This document shows, one piece after another, positions 8,434-17,432 of a stretch of 64,000 nucleotides of DNA; the stretch's first letter is position 1, and each line of letters begins with the position of its first letter. The position numbers were made by a program, and so were the translations under genes. Source of the DNA: Actinobacillus indolicus (GTDB lineage: Bacteria; Pseudomonadota; Gammaproteobacteria; Enterobacterales; Pasteurellaceae); NCBI RefSeq assembly GCF_004519515.1, contig NZ_CP038145.1, positions 1,322,001 through 1,386,000 on the forward strand. Reading direction: 5' to 3'. The notes beneath the pieces were generated by a model, which ran no database searches, was not told the origin of the DNA, and saw only the letters and a list, made by a program, of their open reading frames with translations.

Positions 8434-9108
8434 ATGCAAGATGTCTCAATCTCAACAGCGCAATTAGAAGGCGTTAGCCCACCGCCATCAATTCATGATC
8501 CCGCTGTTGAATGGTTTCTCACGCACTGTCATATTCATCGTTATCCTGCAAAATATACCCTGATTCATGCAGGAGAAGATGCTGAATCATTATTCTATAT
8601 TGTCAGTGGATCTGTTTCTGTCTTCATTAAGGATGATGAAGGCAAAGAAATGCTATTAACAAACTTAGGTCAAGGCGAATTTGTTGGTGAAATAAGTCTT
8701 TTTGAAGAAAAAACACAGCCTAGAACGGCTTGGGTGAGAACAAAAGGTAACTGTGAAATTGCGGAAATTTCTTATAAGAAATTTAAACAGTTAGTCCATC
8801 TTAATCCTGATATTTTGATGTATTTATCTGCGCAAATGGCTCGTCGTTTACGTATGACATCAAGACAAGTCAGCAACCTTGCTTTCCTTGATGTGACAGG
8901 GCGTATTGCTCAAACATTGATGAATTTAGCTAAAATGCCCGATGCGATGACTCATCCACAAGGGATGCAAATTAAAATTACTCGCCAAGAGATTGGGCAG
9001 ATGGTGGGATGCTCCCGTGAAACCGTGGGGCGTATCTTAAAAATGTTAGAAGATGATGGGCTAATTTCAGCCCATGGTAAAACAATCGTAGTGTTCGGAA
9101 CACGCTAA
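8434..9108 (+). CDS. crp: cAMP receptor protein (CRP)
   Basis: A 224-residue CRP, the global cAMP-dependent activator and also a competence regulator in this family. The cyclic-nucleotide domain contains GEFVGEISLFEEKTQPRTAWV, which includes the cAMP-binding Glu and Arg. The C-terminal helix-turn-helix ITRQEIGQMVGCSRETVGRILKMLE is nearly identical to that of E. coli. It faces acs across a USS-pair terminator. A putative CRP site lies upstream of acs (11234-11249). Confidence 0.98.
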   Translation: MQDVSISTAQLEGVSPPPSIHDPAVEWFLTHCHIHRYPAKYTLIHAGEDAESLFYIVSGSVSVFIKDDEGKEMLLTNLGQGEFVGEISLFEEKTQPRTAWVRTKGNCEIAEISYKKFKQLVHLNPDILMYLSAQMARRLRMTSRQVSNLAFLDVTGRIAQTLMNLAKMPDAMTHPQGMQIKITRQEIGQMVGCSRETVGRILKMLEDDGLISAHGKTIVVFGTR

Positions 9109-9119
9109 TTTTGATACTG

Positions 9120-9177
9120 ACAAGCGGTAAGATTTCCTTTATTTTTTGCAAATTAATCGAGGAATCTTACCGCTTGT
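9120..9177. terminator. Inverted uptake-signal pair acting as bidirectional terminator
   Basis: Two ACAAGCGGT copies in opposite orientation form a stem of at least 15 bp (ACAAGCGGTAAGATT / AATCTTACCGCTTGT) between the convergent genes crp and acs. Inverted USS pairs serving as terminators are a known Pasteurellaceae habit. Confidence 0.75.
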
Positions 9178-9183
9178 ATCATG

Positions 9184-11133
9184 TTATAAAACAGATTGTT
9201 GTAATTGACCAATGATTTGAGGATTTTCTAAGGTCGAAATATCTTGGGTGATCAACTCGTTTTTCGCAATAGAACGTAACAAACGGCGCATAATTTTACC
9301 TGAGCGCGTTTTTGGCAGATTTTCTGCAAAACGAATATCTTCTGGTCGAGCGATTTTTCCAATCTCATTGGATACCCAGATTTTCAATTCTTCCGCGAGT
9401 GCTTTCGCCTCTTCCCCTTCTGGACGGAAACCATTTAATACCACAAAGGCAACGACAGATTCACCTTTGATTTCATCTGGTTTACCTACAACAGCTGCTT
9501 CCACAACACGTTCATGGGCAACTAAAGCAGATTCAATTTCTGCGGTACCAAGTCGATGTCCTGACACATTAAGCACATCATCTGTTCTACCTAAAATCCA
9601 GAAATAGCCATCTTTATCTCGTAGAGCAGAATCGCCTGCGACATAGTATTTCCCACCAAAAGTAGCAGGGAAATAGGTCTCTTTGTAGCGTTCATCATCT
9701 CCCCATATAGTCCGCAACATTGATGGGAATGGGCGTTTAATCACTAAAGAACCACTTTCTTCCACATCACATTTTTGCCCTTGATCATTCACGACTTCCG
9801 CCATAATACCAGGCAGAGGCAATGTACAGGAGCCAGGTTTTGTTGCAATCACGCCTGGAACAGGGGCAAGCATAATGGAACCTGTTTCTGTTTGCCACCA
9901 AGTATCCACAATCGGACATTTCCCTTTACCCACCACATTATGATACCAAAGCCATGCAGAAGGGTTGATCGGCTCACCGACCGAACCAAGTAGGCGTAAA
10001 CTCGACAGATCATATTTATTGGCTACACTCTCACCTAAACGCGTTAGAGAACGAATAAGTGTTGGAGATGTATAAAATACCGAGACTTTATGACGTTGAA
10101 TCATACGCCAGATACGTCCTACATCAGGGTAACTTGGCACGCCTTCATAAATCAGTTGAGTTGCTCCGTTGGCAAGCGGACCATAACAAATGTAGGAATG
10201 CCCTGTAATCCAACCAACATCAGCAGTACACCAATACACATCATTCAGTTTATGATCGAAAATCACCCTAAAGGAGTTCATCGCACCTAATAAATAACCT
10301 GCCGTACTGTGTACTACCCCTTTCGGTTTACCTGTTGAACCCGAGGTATAGAGAATAAAGAGCGGATCTTCTGCGTTCATCCATTCAGGTTCGCAAAACG
10401 CAGGTTGGTTTTTAGAAAGCTCATTCCACCAAAGATCACGCCCTTTTTTCCATGGAGTATCAATATTGACACGATGATAAACGATAACATTTTCTACTGA
10501 TTTACAGCCTATATCGAGCGCTTCATCAACGGTCTCTTTTAATGGAATAATTTTTCCACCCCGAAGCCCTGCATTTGCCGTAATAATTAATTTCGCTTCC
10601 GCATCTTCAATACGATCACGCAATGCCCCAGCGGAGAATCCACCAAAGACAACTGAATGTACCGCACCAATTCGTGCACAAGCCTGCATAGCGATGACAG
10701 CTTCGACAATCATTGGAAGATAAATAATGACACGATCGCCTTTCTTGATGCCAAGTTCTCGTAGTGCATTACCAAATCGGCACACACGATTGTGTAACTG
10801 TGCATAAGTAAATTGAGAAATCTGACCAAAATCGGATTCAAAAATCAGCGCAAGCTTATCGCCTTTATCGGGAAGATGACGATCCAAACAGTTATAGGAG
10901 ACATTTAATGTACCGTCAGAAAACCACTTATAAAACGGTGGGTTACTATCATCGAAAATTTGCATGAAAGGCTTTTTCCAAGTGATTAGCTCGCGTGCTA
11001 ATTCACTCCAATACTGCAGGTAATCCTTGTCTGCAAATTCCCATAGTGCCTGATAATCTTCAAGCCCAGAAACATTTGCTTGACGGCGAAATTCATCATT
11101 TGGCTTAAAAATAAGAGGAGTTGTATTTTGCAT
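9184..11133 (-). CDS. acs: Acetyl-coenzyme A synthetase
   Basis: A 649-residue AMP-forming acetyl-CoA synthetase that activates acetate to acetyl-CoA through acetyl-AMP. The P-loop motif is YTSGSTGKPKGV, the acyl-adenylate motif is DTWWQTETG, and the C-terminal lysine motif SGKIMRRLLR carries the lysine commonly inactivated by acetylation. Length equals the family norm. It converges on crp. The upstream gap holds a CRP-like site, in line with catabolite control of acs in enterics. Confidence 0.97.
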   Translation of the reverse strand: MQNTTPLIFKPNDEFRRQANVSGLEDYQALWEFADKDYLQYWSELARELITWKKPFMQIFDDSNPPFYKWFSDGTLNVSYNCLDRHLPDKGDKLALIFESDFGQISQFTYAQLHNRVCRFGNALRELGIKKGDRVIIYLPMIVEAVIAMQACARIGAVHSVVFGGFSAGALRDRIEDAEAKLIITANAGLRGGKIIPLKETVDEALDIGCKSVENVIVYHRVNIDTPWKKGRDLWWNELSKNQPAFCEPEWMNAEDPLFILYTSGSTGKPKGVVHSTAGYLLGAMNSFRVIFDHKLNDVYWCTADVGWITGHSYICYGPLANGATQLIYEGVPSYPDVGRIWRMIQRHKVSVFYTSPTLIRSLTRLGESVANKYDLSSLRLLGSVGEPINPSAWLWYHNVVGKGKCPIVDTWWQTETGSIMLAPVPGVIATKPGSCTLPLPGIMAEVVNDQGQKCDVEESGSLVIKRPFPSMLRTIWGDDERYKETYFPATFGGKYYVAGDSALRDKDGYFWILGRTDDVLNVSGHRLGTAEIESALVAHERVVEAAVVGKPDEIKGESVVAFVVLNGFRPEGEEAKALAEELKIWVSNEIGKIARPEDIRFAENLPKTRSGKIMRRLLRSIAKNELITQDISTLENPQIIGQLQQSVL

Positions 11134-11233
11134 AGAAGTGCTCCTGTGATAATAAGGAATGTGGACAGAATCTAATCAGTCCACAGCACTCTATGCGAAG
11201 ATTAAATAAAGATCAATTTTGTTAATAAATTGT

Positions 11234-11249
11234 TGTGATCTTGTTCGCA
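11234..11249. promoter_or_regulatory. Putative CRP binding site upstream of acs
   Basis: TGTGATCTTGTTCGCA matches the CRP consensus TGTGA-N6-TCACA at 9 of 10 conserved positions. It lies about 100 bp upstream of the acs start, in the acs promoter gap. CRP activation of acs is established in E. coli; here it is inferred. Confidence 0.55.
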
Positions 11250-11336
11250 TAAATTTACAAAAGCACCAAGAAAATATATTTAATTTCTTAAATAACAGTA
11301 TGTGGTATGTGTTGAAGTATTGCCATAATAACGAGT

Positions 11337-12635
11337 TTACTCATTTTTTAAGTCTTTTCTTAAAGACACCATTAGCTGATCGATCTTGAAATTTTCCGTA
11401 TCAATAATTTCAAACTTATATTTGTCGTACAGCACAAAGTCGGTCTTTTTCGGCACTTTTCGTAGCATATACATCATAAAACCGCTGATGGTTTCGTAGT
11501 TCTCTTGATTTGGGAAGGCTTCAATATCTAAGGCTCTCATCACATCTTCTAATGGTGTTGAACCATCGACCAGCCAAGAGTCCTCATCACGGCGAACAAT
11601 CTGCTCTTCTTCACTAGAGACCAATTCGCCCATGACAATACTCATCACGTCATTTAAGGTCACAATCCCCACAACTAACGCATATTCATTGATAATCACC
11701 GCAAAATCTTCCCCTGACGATTTAAACAGCTCCAACACTTCAAACAGCGAAAGGGTATCAGGAATAAACAATGCTTTACGTAACACTCGATTATCAGTCA
11801 ATTTTACGTTTTCTTCCTGCAAATAGAGCGTCAATAAGGTGTGTGATTCCACATAGCCTAAGATTTTATCCAAACTGCCGTCGGTGATAATCAGCTTGGA
11901 ATGGGAATTCTCTTTTAGGGTTTCAATGATTTGTTGGCGATTGAACGATTTATCTAGAGAAACAATATATTCCCGAATGGTCATGGTTGATGTGACTGTT
12001 CGCTGTTGCATATCGAAAATATTTTCGATTAGATAATGTTCTTGGTTTTTAAGTACGCCTGCTTCTGCACCCGCATCAACCACGGCAATAATATCGTCCG
12101 ATGTCATCGTATCTTGGCGGACGGTTGAAATACGTAATAAACGGAATAAACCATTGGCGACAGTATCAAAAATAATCACCAAAGGTTTAAAAATAAGAAT
12201 ACTAAAGGACATAATGCCGACCATTTTCATAGCAACATTTTCAGGGTTAGCCATAGCTAAACGCTTTGGCATTAAGTCCGCAAAAATAATAAATGAGATC
12301 GTCACAATCGCAAAAGAGAGCCACGATGATGCACTTTCCAGCCACTCAGCTTGGCTATATTGGCTTAGAAATTGATGCACATAGGGAGTAAGCGACCCTT
12401 CACCCACCATACCGCCAAGAATTGCCACCATATTTAAGCCAATTTGTACAACGGTAATGAATTGCCCAGGTTTTTCTTGTAAAGCAAGTACACGCTCAGC
12501 GCGTTTATCGCCTTCATTAGCTAAAGTCTGTAACTTTAATTTTCTTGCGCCCGCGAGTGAAATTTCACCTGAAGAAATAATTGCACTGATAACAATCAAA
12601 CAAAGAATAAGTAAGATAGATTCAAATAGTCCCAT
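11337..12635 (-). CDS. paeA: CNNM/CBS-domain membrane transporter, PaeA (YtfL) type
   Basis: A 432-residue protein of the DUF21-CBS-CorC_HlyC family. The N-terminal part has about four membrane helices (first LILCLIVISAIISSGEISLAGARKLKL), followed by two CBS domains (roughly 200-330) and a C-terminal CorC_HlyC domain. Its sequence follows E. coli YtfL/PaeA closely, for example GEDFAVIINEYALVVGIVTLNDVM. PaeA is reported to export cadaverine and putrescine under stress. It precedes pgpC on the same strand order (pgpC lies upstream). A related but distinct family member is at 47538-48812. Confidence 0.85.
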   Translation of the reverse strand: MGLFESILLILCLIVISAIISSGEISLAGARKLKLQTLANEGDKRAERVLALQEKPGQFITVVQIGLNMVAILGGMVGEGSLTPYVHQFLSQYSQAEWLESASSWLSFAIVTISFIIFADLMPKRLAMANPENVAMKMVGIMSFSILIFKPLVIIFDTVANGLFRLLRISTVRQDTMTSDDIIAVVDAGAEAGVLKNQEHYLIENIFDMQQRTVTSTMTIREYIVSLDKSFNRQQIIETLKENSHSKLIITDGSLDKILGYVESHTLLTLYLQEENVKLTDNRVLRKALFIPDTLSLFEVLELFKSSGEDFAVIINEYALVVGIVTLNDVMSIVMGELVSSEEEQIVRRDEDSWLVDGSTPLEDVMRALDIEAFPNQENYETISGFMMYMLRKVPKKTDFVLYDKYKFEIIDTENFKIDQLMVSLRKDLKNE

Positions 12636-12687
12636 GATCGATTCAAATTAAAACAATGTTGGAGAAATTATAGCAAAGCCTAGGCAG

Positions 12688-12745
12688 ACAAGCGGTAAGA
12701 TTTCCGCAAAATTTTGCAAAAAAAGATCAAGATCTGACCGCTTGT
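12688..12745. terminator. Inverted uptake-signal pair at the 3' end of pgpC
   Basis: ACAAGCGGT at 12688 and its complement at 12737 are inverted. The second copy lies inside the last codons of pgpC, where it encodes QAV of the C-terminal QAVRS. The pair can fold as a terminator for pgpC ahead of paeA. Confidence 0.5.
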
Positions 12746-13353
12746 AATCTTAATTCTTGTAACTCACCACCTTTGGTGATTTTGAATGCTTGCTTACAGC
12801 GTAGAAATAAAGGCAAATCAGTCATGCTATCTGAATAGCCCATTTCAAATTGAATTGCGGGCTGAAAACGTTTATCCAACATCTTAATTTTATTCTTTGC
12901 TAAACAATATTCCGTTAACCATAAACTGCCAAAACGATAAGTGAGTAGTGAGCCTATAACGTGAATATAAGGGTGTTTGAACCAATCAGGATAAAGTTTC
13001 TCTATGATAATGAGAGGGCTACCTGAAATGATAAAAATGGTATCCTTTTGAACTAAATGCCCTTCAAATGCTTGATAAACTTGGGGGATTGGCGTAGGTA
13101 AGAATTGCTTACAAAAGCCGTTAATATACTGCTGATACTGTTTTTTCGTGGAGCCTAAAGTTGTAAAAAATAAAATAAGATTTAGGCTGGCTCTTTTTGT
13201 CGGAAAGAGATAATAAATTCCTAAAGAAATCAGTAAGAAAGGGAAAAAAACGATCAAATTGATGATGCGCCTTTTGATCAAATATTTAATAAAAAGAGCC
13301 CCAGTATCTTCCTGATGAAGTGTGCCATCAAGATCAAAAAAGATATGTTTCAT
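12727..13353 (-). CDS. pgpC: HAD-family phosphatidylglycerophosphatase C-like protein
   Basis: A 208-residue HAD-superfamily phosphatase. Motif I is FFDLDGTLHQED (residues 5-16), motif II is ISGSP, and motif IV is GYSDSMTDLPLF. A hydrophobic segment (LIVFFPFLLISLGIYYLF) follows motif I, as in E. coli PgpC (YfhB), which dephosphorylates phosphatidylglycerophosphate in the inner membrane. The C terminus KITKGGELQELRL also fits. The ATG at 13353 was chosen because motif I must be near the start; the longer reading would overlap dapD by more than 60 bp. Confidence 0.82.
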   Translation of the reverse strand: MKHIFFDLDGTLHQEDTGALFIKYLIKRRIINLIVFFPFLLISLGIYYLFPTKRASLNLILFFTTLGSTKKQYQQYINGFCKQFLPTPIPQVYQAFEGHLVQKDTIFIISGSPLIIIEKLYPDWFKHPYIHVIGSLLTYRFGSLWLTEYCLAKNKIKMLDKRFQPAIQFEMGYSDSMTDLPLFLRCKQAFKITKGGELQELRLQAVRS

Positions 13354-13399
13354 AGGATTTGCAATAAATAAAGGGAGGTTTCCCTCCCTAAAATAATGA

Positions 13400-14224
13400 T
13401 TACTCTTCAATAGAACGTAATAAATCGTTGATACCCACTTTACCACGAGTTTTTTCATCAACTTTTTTCACGATAACCGCACAGTAAAGGTTGTATTTAC
13501 CATCTTTTGACGGAAGGCTACCTGAAACCACCACAGAACCCGCTGGTACACGACCGTAATGGATTTCGCCTGTTTCACGATCATAGATTTTGGTGGATTG
13601 ACCGATAAACACCCCCATTGAAATCACACAACCGTCTTCAACAATCACACCTTCTACGATTTCAGAACGTGCACCGATGAAGCAGTTATCGCCGATAATG
13701 GTCGGGTTAGCTTGTAACGGCTCTAACACACCGCCGATACCCACACCACCTGATAAATGCACGTTTTTACCGATTTGTGCACAAGAACCCACCGTTACCC
13801 AAGTATCCACCATGGTACCTTCGCCAACATAAGCACCGATGTTCACAAATGATGGCATTAACACCACGTTTTTCTCAATATGTGAACCTTGACGCACAAC
13901 GGCACCTGGAACAGCACGGATACCGTCTGCTTTGAATTGTTCTTCACTATATTTGCCATATTTGGTTGGTACTTTATCGTAATATTTGGTTTCTGCACCA
14001 TCAATGATTTCGTTGTCGTTGATACGGAATGAAAGTAAAACCGCTTTTTTCACCCATTGATTAACAACCCATTCACCATCAATTTTTTCTGCAACACGTA
14101 GTGAACCATTATCTAATCCTTTAATCACTTCTTCGACAGCTGAACGTGTTTGTGCATCAACCGTTTTTGGGGTAATTTCAGCGCGACGCTCGAACGCCGC
14201 TTCAATAATTGCTTGTAATGACAT
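13400..14224 (-). CDS. dapD: 2,3,4,5-tetrahydropyridine-2,6-dicarboxylate N-succinyltransferase
   Basis: A 274-residue DapD, the same length as in E. coli. It makes N-succinyl-2-amino-6-oxopimelate in the lysine/diaminopimelate pathway. The left-handed beta-helix hexapeptide repeats are visible (VNIGAYVGEGTMVDTWVTVGSCAQIGKNVHLSGGVGIGG). The start MSLQAIIEAAFERRAEITP matches the family and has AAGGAA 8 bp upstream. It is the last core gene before the pigment cluster. Confidence 0.97.
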   Translation of the reverse strand: MSLQAIIEAAFERRAEITPKTVDAQTRSAVEEVIKGLDNGSLRVAEKIDGEWVVNQWVKKAVLLSFRINDNEIIDGAETKYYDKVPTKYGKYSEEQFKADGIRAVPGAVVRQGSHIEKNVVLMPSFVNIGAYVGEGTMVDTWVTVGSCAQIGKNVHLSGGVGIGGVLEPLQANPTIIGDNCFIGARSEIVEGVIVEDGCVISMGVFIGQSTKIYDRETGEIHYGRVPAGSVVVSGSLPSKDGKYNLYCAVIVKKVDEKTRGKVGINDLLRSIEE

Positions 14225-14399
14225 TTGCATTTCCTTCTTGTGAATAAAATAAAAAAACGGCGAACGTTTTAACATATAAGCGCGGGGATTTCTACTAAAT
14301 TCACAAAAATATCTTTGTTGATTTTGTTTGAGAGTTGTTCCGTAACGTGAAGTATGAAAGAATTAGTCATATTAATAAAATTCGAACATATTTTATAAA

Positions 14400-14888
14400 A
14401 TGCTTATGACATTCTTAAAAAATATATACTTATTTTTAATATTGTGCGTATTAACTGCCTGTAGCTCAATTTCTGTTCAACAGCTCCCTAGACAAGATGT
14501 TGAACAACGTTTATTTAAAGTGGAACAGCTCCAACCAAAACAAGAAACTAGCGTACTTGCGGTACAATTTTCTACAGAACAATGGCGTTGGGTGCAAACC
14601 GATCCGCTTGGTGCGCCGATTGCCCGTTTATTATTAACCAAACAAGGCTGGCAAAATGACGGTTTTGTGATGCCGAATCGCCAAGCCCAACAACTTTACT
14701 CTGCGTTAGCCACAGCATTAAACCCAAATCAACCACTCTTTCAGTTTAGTGATATTCAGCAGACAACAAGCGGTCAGATTTATTCAATAAATTACCAAAA
14801 AGTGTGGCGTATTTCACAGCAACAAAATCAATTTCAGATTACACTTGCCGATGGTAGTCAATGGCAAATCGAGCCGTTAGAACAATAG
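14400..14888 (+). CDS. DUF3261 outer-membrane lipoprotein of the aryl polyene cluster
   Basis: A 162-residue lipoprotein. A signal peptide ending LCVLTAC supplies the lipobox cysteine near residue 21. The body (VLAVQFSTEQWRWVQTDPLGAPIARLLLTKQGW) fits DUF3261, a family seen in aryl polyene clusters and possibly LolB-like. It may hold or move the pigment lipid at the outer membrane. It heads the cluster on the plus strand. The 176-bp gap from dapD holds its likely promoter; I see no clear operator there. Its 3' end carries a USS. An alternative start is the ATG at 14406. Confidence 0.75.
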   Translation: MLMTFLKNIYLFLILCVLTACSSISVQQLPRQDVEQRLFKVEQLQPKQETSVLAVQFSTEQWRWVQTDPLGAPIARLLLTKQGWQNDGFVMPNRQAQQLYSALATALNPNQPLFQFSDIQQTTSGQIYSINYQKVWRISQQQNQFQITLADGSQWQIEPLEQ

Positions 14889-14896
14889 GGGACTAT

Positions 14897-16120
14897 GTGG
14901 ATAGATTTTATTTAAGCCAGCCTGCCCTCGTCAGTAGTTTAGGCGAAGGCATTGAAACACATTTAAGTCAATTACTGATTGGGGCAGAATCCCCGTTAAA
15001 ACAATCAGAGAATGTCTTTCAAGATCATCAAATTCAAGGTAAAACAGGCGTTTTCGGCGAATGTCGTTTCCCGTTAAGAGCCTTTCCTGAAAACTTGGCA
15101 AAAATGCATCATAGCCGTAATAACCAACTTCTTTGGCACGCGTTAGCTCAAATTGAACCGCAAATTCAGGCAACGATTGAACGTTTTGGAAAACAACGTA
15201 TTGCCGTGGTAATGGGAACATCCACAACAGGTGTTGATGAAAATATCCCTGTCTTTAAACAAGGGGCATTACATAATGACTGGTCTGGAGCAGAGTTTCG
15301 CCAACAGCAACAGATTTTTTCTGCACCTGCTGATTTTGTGGCGGAAGTTTATGGATTAAAAGGATTAACTTACGGTATTTCCACCGCCTGTACTTCAGGT
15401 GCAAGAGCGTTAATTAGTGCGGCACGTTTACTCAAGAATAACTTATGCGATGCTGTTATCTGTGGTGGTGTCGATACCCTTTCGCCTTTAACCATCAGCG
15501 GTTTCGGTTCGCTATCGGTATTATCGGAACAACAAACCAATCCCTTTTCAGTAAATCGTAACGGGATCAACATTGGTGAAGGAGCGGCAGTATTTATAAT
15601 GACTAAAGCACCGCTAGACGAGCATCATATTCAACTATTCGGCTATGGATCGAGTAGCGACGCTTATCATATGTCTTCACCACACCCCGAAGGTGAAGGG
15701 GCGATTGCCGCTTTTGAAACAGCATTAAAATCTACCGCACTTTCAGCTGATCAGATTGGTTGGATTAATTTACACGGCACAGGAACAATCCATAACGATC
15801 AGATGGAAAGCCTTGCCGTTGCAAAAGTTTTCGGCAATCAAACCGCTTGTACCACCACTAAACCTTATACAGGGCATACTCTCGGTGCAGCAGGGGCAGT
15901 TGAGGCAGCAATTTTATGGGCGGTAATCAGCCGTAAACATAACCCAACAGGCAAATTACTACCGCAACTTTGGGATAAACAAGCGGACAGTACTTTGCCA
16001 AATATTGCTATTACCGATGAAAACAGCGTTTGGGCAGACGGCCAGCGAATCGGCGCAAGCAGTTCCTTTGCCTTTGGCGGTAACAATGCCGTGTTAATTT
16101 TAGGAGAAACCAATGGCTAA
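14897..16120 (+). CDS. apeO: Beta-ketoacyl-ACP synthase, ApeO type
   Basis: A condensing enzyme of about 407 residues with a complete Cys-His-His triad: STACTSGA, NLHGTGT and TGHTLGAAG. In APE pathways ApeO pairs with the chain-length factor ApeC to extend the aryl polyene. The GTG at 14897 is preferred: it follows AGGGG by 7 bp and gives a protein starting just before YLSQPALVSSLGEG. The upstream ATG at 14861 lies inside the lipoprotein gene. It overlaps the next gene by 8 bp. The gene order lipoprotein-KS-DH-KR-KS matches the apeN-R block as I recall it from described APE clusters. Confidence 0.88.
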   Translation: MDRFYLSQPALVSSLGEGIETHLSQLLIGAESPLKQSENVFQDHQIQGKTGVFGECRFPLRAFPENLAKMHHSRNNQLLWHALAQIEPQIQATIERFGKQRIAVVMGTSTTGVDENIPVFKQGALHNDWSGAEFRQQQQIFSAPADFVAEVYGLKGLTYGISTACTSGARALISAARLLKNNLCDAVICGGVDTLSPLTISGFGSLSVLSEQQTNPFSVNRNGINIGEGAAVFIMTKAPLDEHHIQLFGYGSSSDAYHMSSPHPEGEGAIAAFETALKSTALSADQIGWINLHGTGTIHNDQMESLAVAKVFGNQTACTTTKPYTGHTLGAAGAVEAAILWAVISRKHNPTGKLLPQLWDKQADSTLPNIAITDENSVWADGQRIGASSSFAFGGNNAVLILGETNG

Positions 16121-16565
16121 ATTAGTTTGCCCGATTGAACAAGTGGCACCATTGTTACCACACAGTGGCGATATGGTTTTGTTAGATCGTATCAGCGATT
16201 TTGGCGAAGACTTTCTGATTGCCGAAACAGAAATTCGTTCAGATAACATTTTGATTAAACATGGGAAATTAGCTACCTTTGCAGGCATTGAGATTATGGC
16301 ACAAGGTGTGGCTGCGTGGTCAGGTTGTTTAGCCACACTTGCTGATGAACCTGTGCGTTTAGGTTATCTGCTCGGTACTCGAAAACTACATATTCATACA
16401 CAAGAAATCCCTGTTGGAAGTAAACTACAAATTAAAATTAAGATGTCGATCCAAGACAGTACAGGCTTTGGAGTCTTTGACAGCCAACTGATTGACTTAA
16501 CTTCGGGTAAGGCTATTTTAGAAGGGGCGTTGAATGTGTTTAGTCCGAAGGATAGCAAAATTTAA
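16113..16565 (+). CDS. apeP: Hot-dog 3-hydroxyacyl-ACP dehydratase, ApeP type
   Basis: A 150-residue single hot-dog protein related to FabA/FabZ. It has PLLPHSGDMVLLDRI near the N terminus, the catalytic-helix region GIEIMAQGVAAWSG, and RLGYLLGTRKLHI. ApeP forms a heterodimer with ApeI in the described pathway and removes water after ketoreduction to extend the conjugated chain. It overlaps apeO by 8 bp, so the two are probably translationally coupled. A REP-like element follows. Confidence 0.85.
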   Translation: MAKLVCPIEQVAPLLPHSGDMVLLDRISDFGEDFLIAETEIRSDNILIKHGKLATFAGIEIMAQGVAAWSGCLATLADEPVRLGYLLGTRKLHIHTQEIPVGSKLQIKIKMSIQDSTGFGVFDSQLIDLTSGKAILEGALNVFSPKDSKI

Positions 16566-16641
16566 CGTAGGGTGCGTTTACTAACGCACCATTCTTGAAA
16601 TCATCTAGAAAATTTAGTGCGTTAGCAAATGCACTCTACGG
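16566..16641. repeat. REP/BIME-like palindromic element, copy A
   Basis: A 76-bp element reads CGTAGGGTGCGTTTACTAACGCACC ... AGTGCGTTAGCAAATGCACTCTACGG. Two hairpins face each other between GTAG and CTAC ends. It fills the gap between the ApeP- and ApeQ-type genes. Four further copies lie at 18669, 19645, 20865 and 24980. Confidence 0.85.
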
Positions 16642-16650
16642 AATCAAAAA

Positions 16651-17382
16651 ATGTCAGATAAAACGATTTTAATTACAGGCTCTAGCCGAGGTATCGGCAA
16701 AGCGATTGCTTTAACATTAGCAAAACAAGGTTATGACATTGTGGTGCATTGTCGTAGCCGTATTGAAGAAGCGGAAGAAGTTGCACAAGCGGTGAGAAAC
16801 CTAGGACAAAATGCAAGAGTATTGCAGTTTGATGTCAGCCACCGTGAACAGGTGAAAGCCATTCTTGAGGCTGATGTCGAGGCGAATGGGGCTTATTATG
16901 GTGTGGTCTTAAATGCAGGTTTAACCCGTGATAATGCCTTTCCAGCCTTAACTGATGACGATTGGGATAGCGTACTTCGCACTAATTTAGACGGTTTTTA
17001 TAACGTATTACACCCGATTATGATGCCAATGATCCGCCGTCGTAAAGCAGGGCGAATTGTCTGTATTACCTCCGTATCTGGCTTGATCGGCAATCGTGGG
17101 CAAGTCAATTACAGTGCCTCTAAAGCAGGTATTATTGGTGCGGCGAAAGCCCTTGCAATTGAATTAGCAAAACGTAAAATTACCGTGAACTGCGTTGCTC
17201 CAGGGCTGATTGATACGGATATTTTAGATGAAAATGTGCCTATTGATGAAATTCTTAAAATGATCCCAGCTGGGCGAATGGGTGATCCTGAAGAAGTGGC
17301 ACACGTCGTTCAATTTTTAATGGACGAAAAAGCAGGTTACATCACTCGCCAAGTGATCGCTGTGAATGGTGGATTGTGCTAA
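16651..17382 (+). CDS. apeQ: 3-ketoacyl-ACP reductase, ApeQ type (FabG-like SDR)
   Basis: A 243-residue short-chain dehydrogenase. The NADPH motif is TGSSRGIGKA, the NAG motif is LNAGLTRD, and the catalytic Ser/Tyr/Lys are in SVSGLIGNRGQVNYSASKAG. It reduces the beta-keto group after each condensation of the polyene chain. It is distinct from the housekeeping FabG at 52600. It lies between copy A of the palindrome and the ApeR-type synthase. Confidence 0.88.
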   Translation: MSDKTILITGSSRGIGKAIALTLAKQGYDIVVHCRSRIEEAEEVAQAVRNLGQNARVLQFDVSHREQVKAILEADVEANGAYYGVVLNAGLTRDNAFPALTDDDWDSVLRTNLDGFYNVLHPIMMPMIRRRKAGRIVCITSVSGLIGNRGQVNYSASKAGIIGAAKALAIELAKRKITVNCVAPGLIDTDILDENVPIDEILKMIPAGRMGDPEEVAHVVQFLMDEKAGYITRQVIAVNGGLC

Positions 17383-17432
17383 ATGTAGTAGATGTGTGAA
17401 CGCTCAGCTATGACGATAAAACGAGATAAATT

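Noticed and set aside
13354..13461. Longer reading of the PgpC-like gene into dapD
   Set aside because: The extra 36 residues lie mainly on dapD sequence and precede the HAD motif I, which normally sits at the start.
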